NCBI GenBank assembly: GCA_029287515.1
Contig: JARFQZ010000236.1
Coordinates: 1 to 6,706 of the forward strand
DNA length: 6,706 nucleotides
Direction: 5' to 3'
DNA from: Lysobacterales bacterium
Lineage (GTDB): Bacteria > Pseudomonadota > Gammaproteobacteria > Xanthomonadales > SZUA-36
Each line of letters opens with the position of its first letter. The stretch's first letter is position 1. Under the pieces are notes generated by a model. That model was not told the origin of the DNA. It worked only from the letters and a program-made list of their open reading frames with translations, and made no database searches. A program made the position numbers and the translations under genes. Of this stretch, positions 5,326-6,706 are shown one piece after another.

Positions 5326-6453
5326 CTTGTGATACAGGCGGTACCGCTTGGTAATGACGCCGCCCACTTTTTCGATGATATTACGCGTGGCCTGGTTCTG
5401 TTCGAGAATCCAGGACATTTCGATCTTCTCCATCTCCCTCTTCATAGCCGGTTTTTCCAGCGCCCTGATCGTCAGGAACGCCAGGGCCGGCCCGAGCCTT
5501 GTGTGCTGATGTTTTTTCCGCACCCCCATCAAGGGAATCCGGCCGGTTTTCGGCGTCCGCACCTTGATCCGCCACAGCAGCTTGGCCCAACCGAACGGGA
5601 ACAGACGACCGTTCAGGTCTGCGATGATTTCATTCAGGTTGGGCATCAGCACCATGAAAGCAGCCGGTTCGCCATCCACTTCCGCAATCCAGGTAAAGTC
5701 CGGAGGTACGATCATGAACAGTTCCTTGCCCACCTTGCTGAATTCTTCCCGCGTAAACGGCACGAAACCCCAGTTTTCTGACCAGGCGTCATTGAAAATA
5801 TCCCGAATGATCTCCAGTTCGGCGGCCGCATTTTTCCGGTTGACCTGCCTCAGTGTCATCTTGTCCGACAGCCTGTCGACCAGGCGCTTTATTTTGTCCG
5901 GCAGGCCGAACATGTGCTGCTGGAGCTCGTAGGCCAGCACGTCCTGTATTTTCTCGTAGCCCTGCCCCTTTATGGATGCGTCATAGTAGGGGCGCGCATG
6001 CCCCATCATCATGTAGGGGGGCGAGTCGAAACCTTCCACCAGGCACCCGACCTCCTGGTTAATGCTCAGGTTGAAAGGACCGATGACGGACTTCATGCCC
6101 TGCTGCTTCAACCAGGTTTCCGCAGCGTTGAACAGGGCGGCAAATACTTCCGGGTCGTCGAAAGACTCCATCTGCCCGAAGAAACCCGTGGCGCTGTCAT
6201 GCCGCTGTAGATAAAGCTCGTCGATCTGGGCGGAAATACGCCCTGCCGGTTTGCCGTCCCGGTAGGCGATCCAGGCCTTCCATCGGGCATGCTGAAAAAA
6301 CGGGTTTTTGGGCGAAAACAGGCTTTTTCGTTCACTGATCAGCCGAGGAACCCAGTTCGGATCCTCCCGGTAGATGGGCCAGGATACTGCGATGAAGGCC
6401 TTGATATCCGCCTTGCTTTTCACTTCCCTGATTTCGATTTTCGTATTGTTCAT
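5314..6453 (-). CDS. GNAT-fold N-acyltransferase, candidate bacterial ceramide synthase (bCerS) family
   Basis: A 379-residue soluble acyltransferase-like protein with no signal peptide or membrane helix. It looks like two GNAT-related halves. The N-terminal half (about 5-175) carries WPIYREDPNWVPRL, KNPFFQHA, GRISAQID, GFFGQMESFDDPEV and GPFNLSINQEVGCLVEGFDSPPYMMM. The C-terminal half (about 200-379) carries FNDAWSENWGFVPFT, then GVRKKHQHTRLGPAL (310-324), which fits the acyl-CoA pyrophosphate loop, and a final EMSWILEQNQATRNIIEKVGG typical of GNAT ends. From memory this motif set matches a family of proteins annotated as GNAT or hypothetical to which the Caulobacter ceramide synthase bCerS belongs; that protein joins a fatty acyl group to a sphingoid base. 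I could not align the sequences, so the specific activity is inferred. No Shine-Dalgarno is evident before the ATG; the leader just upstream is AT-rich (CACAAAATAATA). It is the first gene of a two-gene unit with the nucleotidyltransferase. Confidence 0.72.
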   Translation of the reverse strand: MNNTKIEIREVKSKADIKAFIAVSWPIYREDPNWVPRLISERKSLFSPKNPFFQHARWKAWIAYRDGKPAGRISAQIDELYLQRHDSATGFFGQMESFDDPEVFAALFNAAETWLKQQGMKSVIGPFNLSINQEVGCLVEGFDSPPYMMMGHARPYYDASIKGQGYEKIQDVLAYELQQHMFGLPDKIKRLVDRLSDKMTLRQVNRKNAAAELEIIRDIFNDAWSENWGFVPFTREEFSKVGKELFMIVPPDFTWIAEVDGEPAAFMVLMPNLNEIIADLNGRLFPFGWAKLLWRIKVRTPKTGRIPLMGVRKKHQHTRLGPALAFLTIRALEKPAMKREMEKIEMSWILEQNQATRNIIEKVGGVITKRYRLYHKDLA

Positions 6454-6615
6454 TATTATTTTGTGGATCGATTAAGACGCTTTCGAAGAATCTGGATTTT
6501 AAGTCTAATACCCCCCTGCTGCTTATCCAAACAGGAATTACGATTGACTTGCACAACGGAGCGTAATGAAATGCTACAGTACACTCAGAATATAACGGGT
6601 TTACGGTAAACGCAC
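6454..6615. promoter_or_regulatory. Divergent spacer between the acyltransferase and DUF4404 genes
   Basis: This 162-bp spacer is more AT-rich than the genes on either side. On the plus strand TTGACT (6544-6549), a 17-bp gap and TGAAAT (6567-6572) form a reasonable sigma70 promoter for DUF4404, with a leader of roughly 35-40 nt. That leader contains a 13-bp perfect palindrome, GTTTAC-G-GTAAAC (6599-6611), ending 4 nt before the DUF4404 ATG. It could be an operator or a small structure near the ribosome binding site, for which only a weak ACGG is seen. For the acyltransferase on the minus strand I find no clear -10/-35 pair. Confidence 0.45.
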
Positions 6616-6706
6616 ATGAACGAAAACAACCTGAAAGAGTTGCTGAGGCAATTGCACCAGGCGCTCGAAAAAACCGATTCGGTCGACCCGGACACGCTGA
6701 AGCAGG
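6616..6706 (+). CDS. DUF4404 family protein (N-terminal fragment)
   Basis: The gene runs off the right edge after 30 codons, MNENNLKELLRQLHQALEKT then DSVDPDTLKQ. This matches the start of DUF4404 proteins, small (about 85-90 residue) helical cytosolic proteins whose N-terminus reads roughly 'LKELLxxLHxALExTxSVDPxxxxLL'. No function is established for the family. The leucine/glutamine heptad spacing of residues 6-18 suggests an amphipathic helix and possible self-association. It has its own likely promoter in the upstream spacer and diverges from the acyltransferase gene, so it is probably unrelated to the lipid genes. Confidence 0.82.
   Translation, partial: MNENNLKELLRQLHQALEKTDSVDPDTLKQ

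Noticed and set aside
5107..5781. Plus-strand 224-codon open frame spanning the nucleotidyltransferase/acyltransferase junction
   Set aside because: It runs antisense across two genes with clear domain motifs, is rich in Arg, Pro, Gln and His with no fold-like pattern, and has no ribosome binding site worth noting.
1..6706. Mobile element, prophage, toxin-antitoxin or defence island
   Set aside because: No transposase, integrase, terminal inverted repeats, target duplications or small toxin-like pairs are visible; the genes are metabolic and envelope functions with similar composition throughout.

Overview
The window looks like the chromosome of a gammaproteobacterium with moderately high GC, probably an environmental or uncultured lineage. 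The signs are an lptG-lptF pair joined by a 4-base overlap, an OstA/LptA-family periplasmic protein, and the beginning of a DUF4404 gene, a small family I associate mainly with Gammaproteobacteria. The species cannot be named from this sequence. I see no tRNA, rRNA, CRISPR array, insertion sequence, phage gene or integrase.

Layout. Positions 1-1177 (minus strand) hold the first codons of lptG and all of lptF, the membrane subunits of the LPS export ABC transporter. A 48-bp divergent spacer separates lptF from an exported LptA/OstA-like protein on the plus strand (1226-1756). That gene converges on a minus-strand LicC-like sugar/alcohol-phosphate cytidylyltransferase (1808-2611), with a GC-rich hairpin between the two stop codons. 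The 215-bp divergent spacer 2612-2826 carries a perfect 8+6+8 inverted repeat that looks like an operator. To its right is a plus-strand GMC-family flavoprotein oxidoreductase (2827-4443). It converges on a two-gene minus-strand unit: a double-GNAT-type acyltransferase (5314-6453) followed 13 bp later by a MobA-like nucleotidyltransferase (4482-5300). After a 162-bp divergent spacer, a DUF4404 gene begins at 6616 and runs off the window.

How the genes may work together. lptF, lptG and the LptA-like protein belong to lipid export to the outer membrane. The acyltransferase resembles, from memory, the GNAT-type family that includes the bacterial ceramide synthase bCerS of Caulobacter. With two nucleotidyltransferases (one of the kind that makes CDP-alcohols) and a GMC oxidoreductase beside it, the region could be part of an envelope-lipid pathway, for example an N-acylated sphingoid-type lipid with a CDP-derived headgroup. 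This is an inference. No serine palmitoyltransferase, ceramide reductase, acyl carrier protein or CDP-alcohol phosphatidyltransferase is visible here, so the pathway is not demonstrated.
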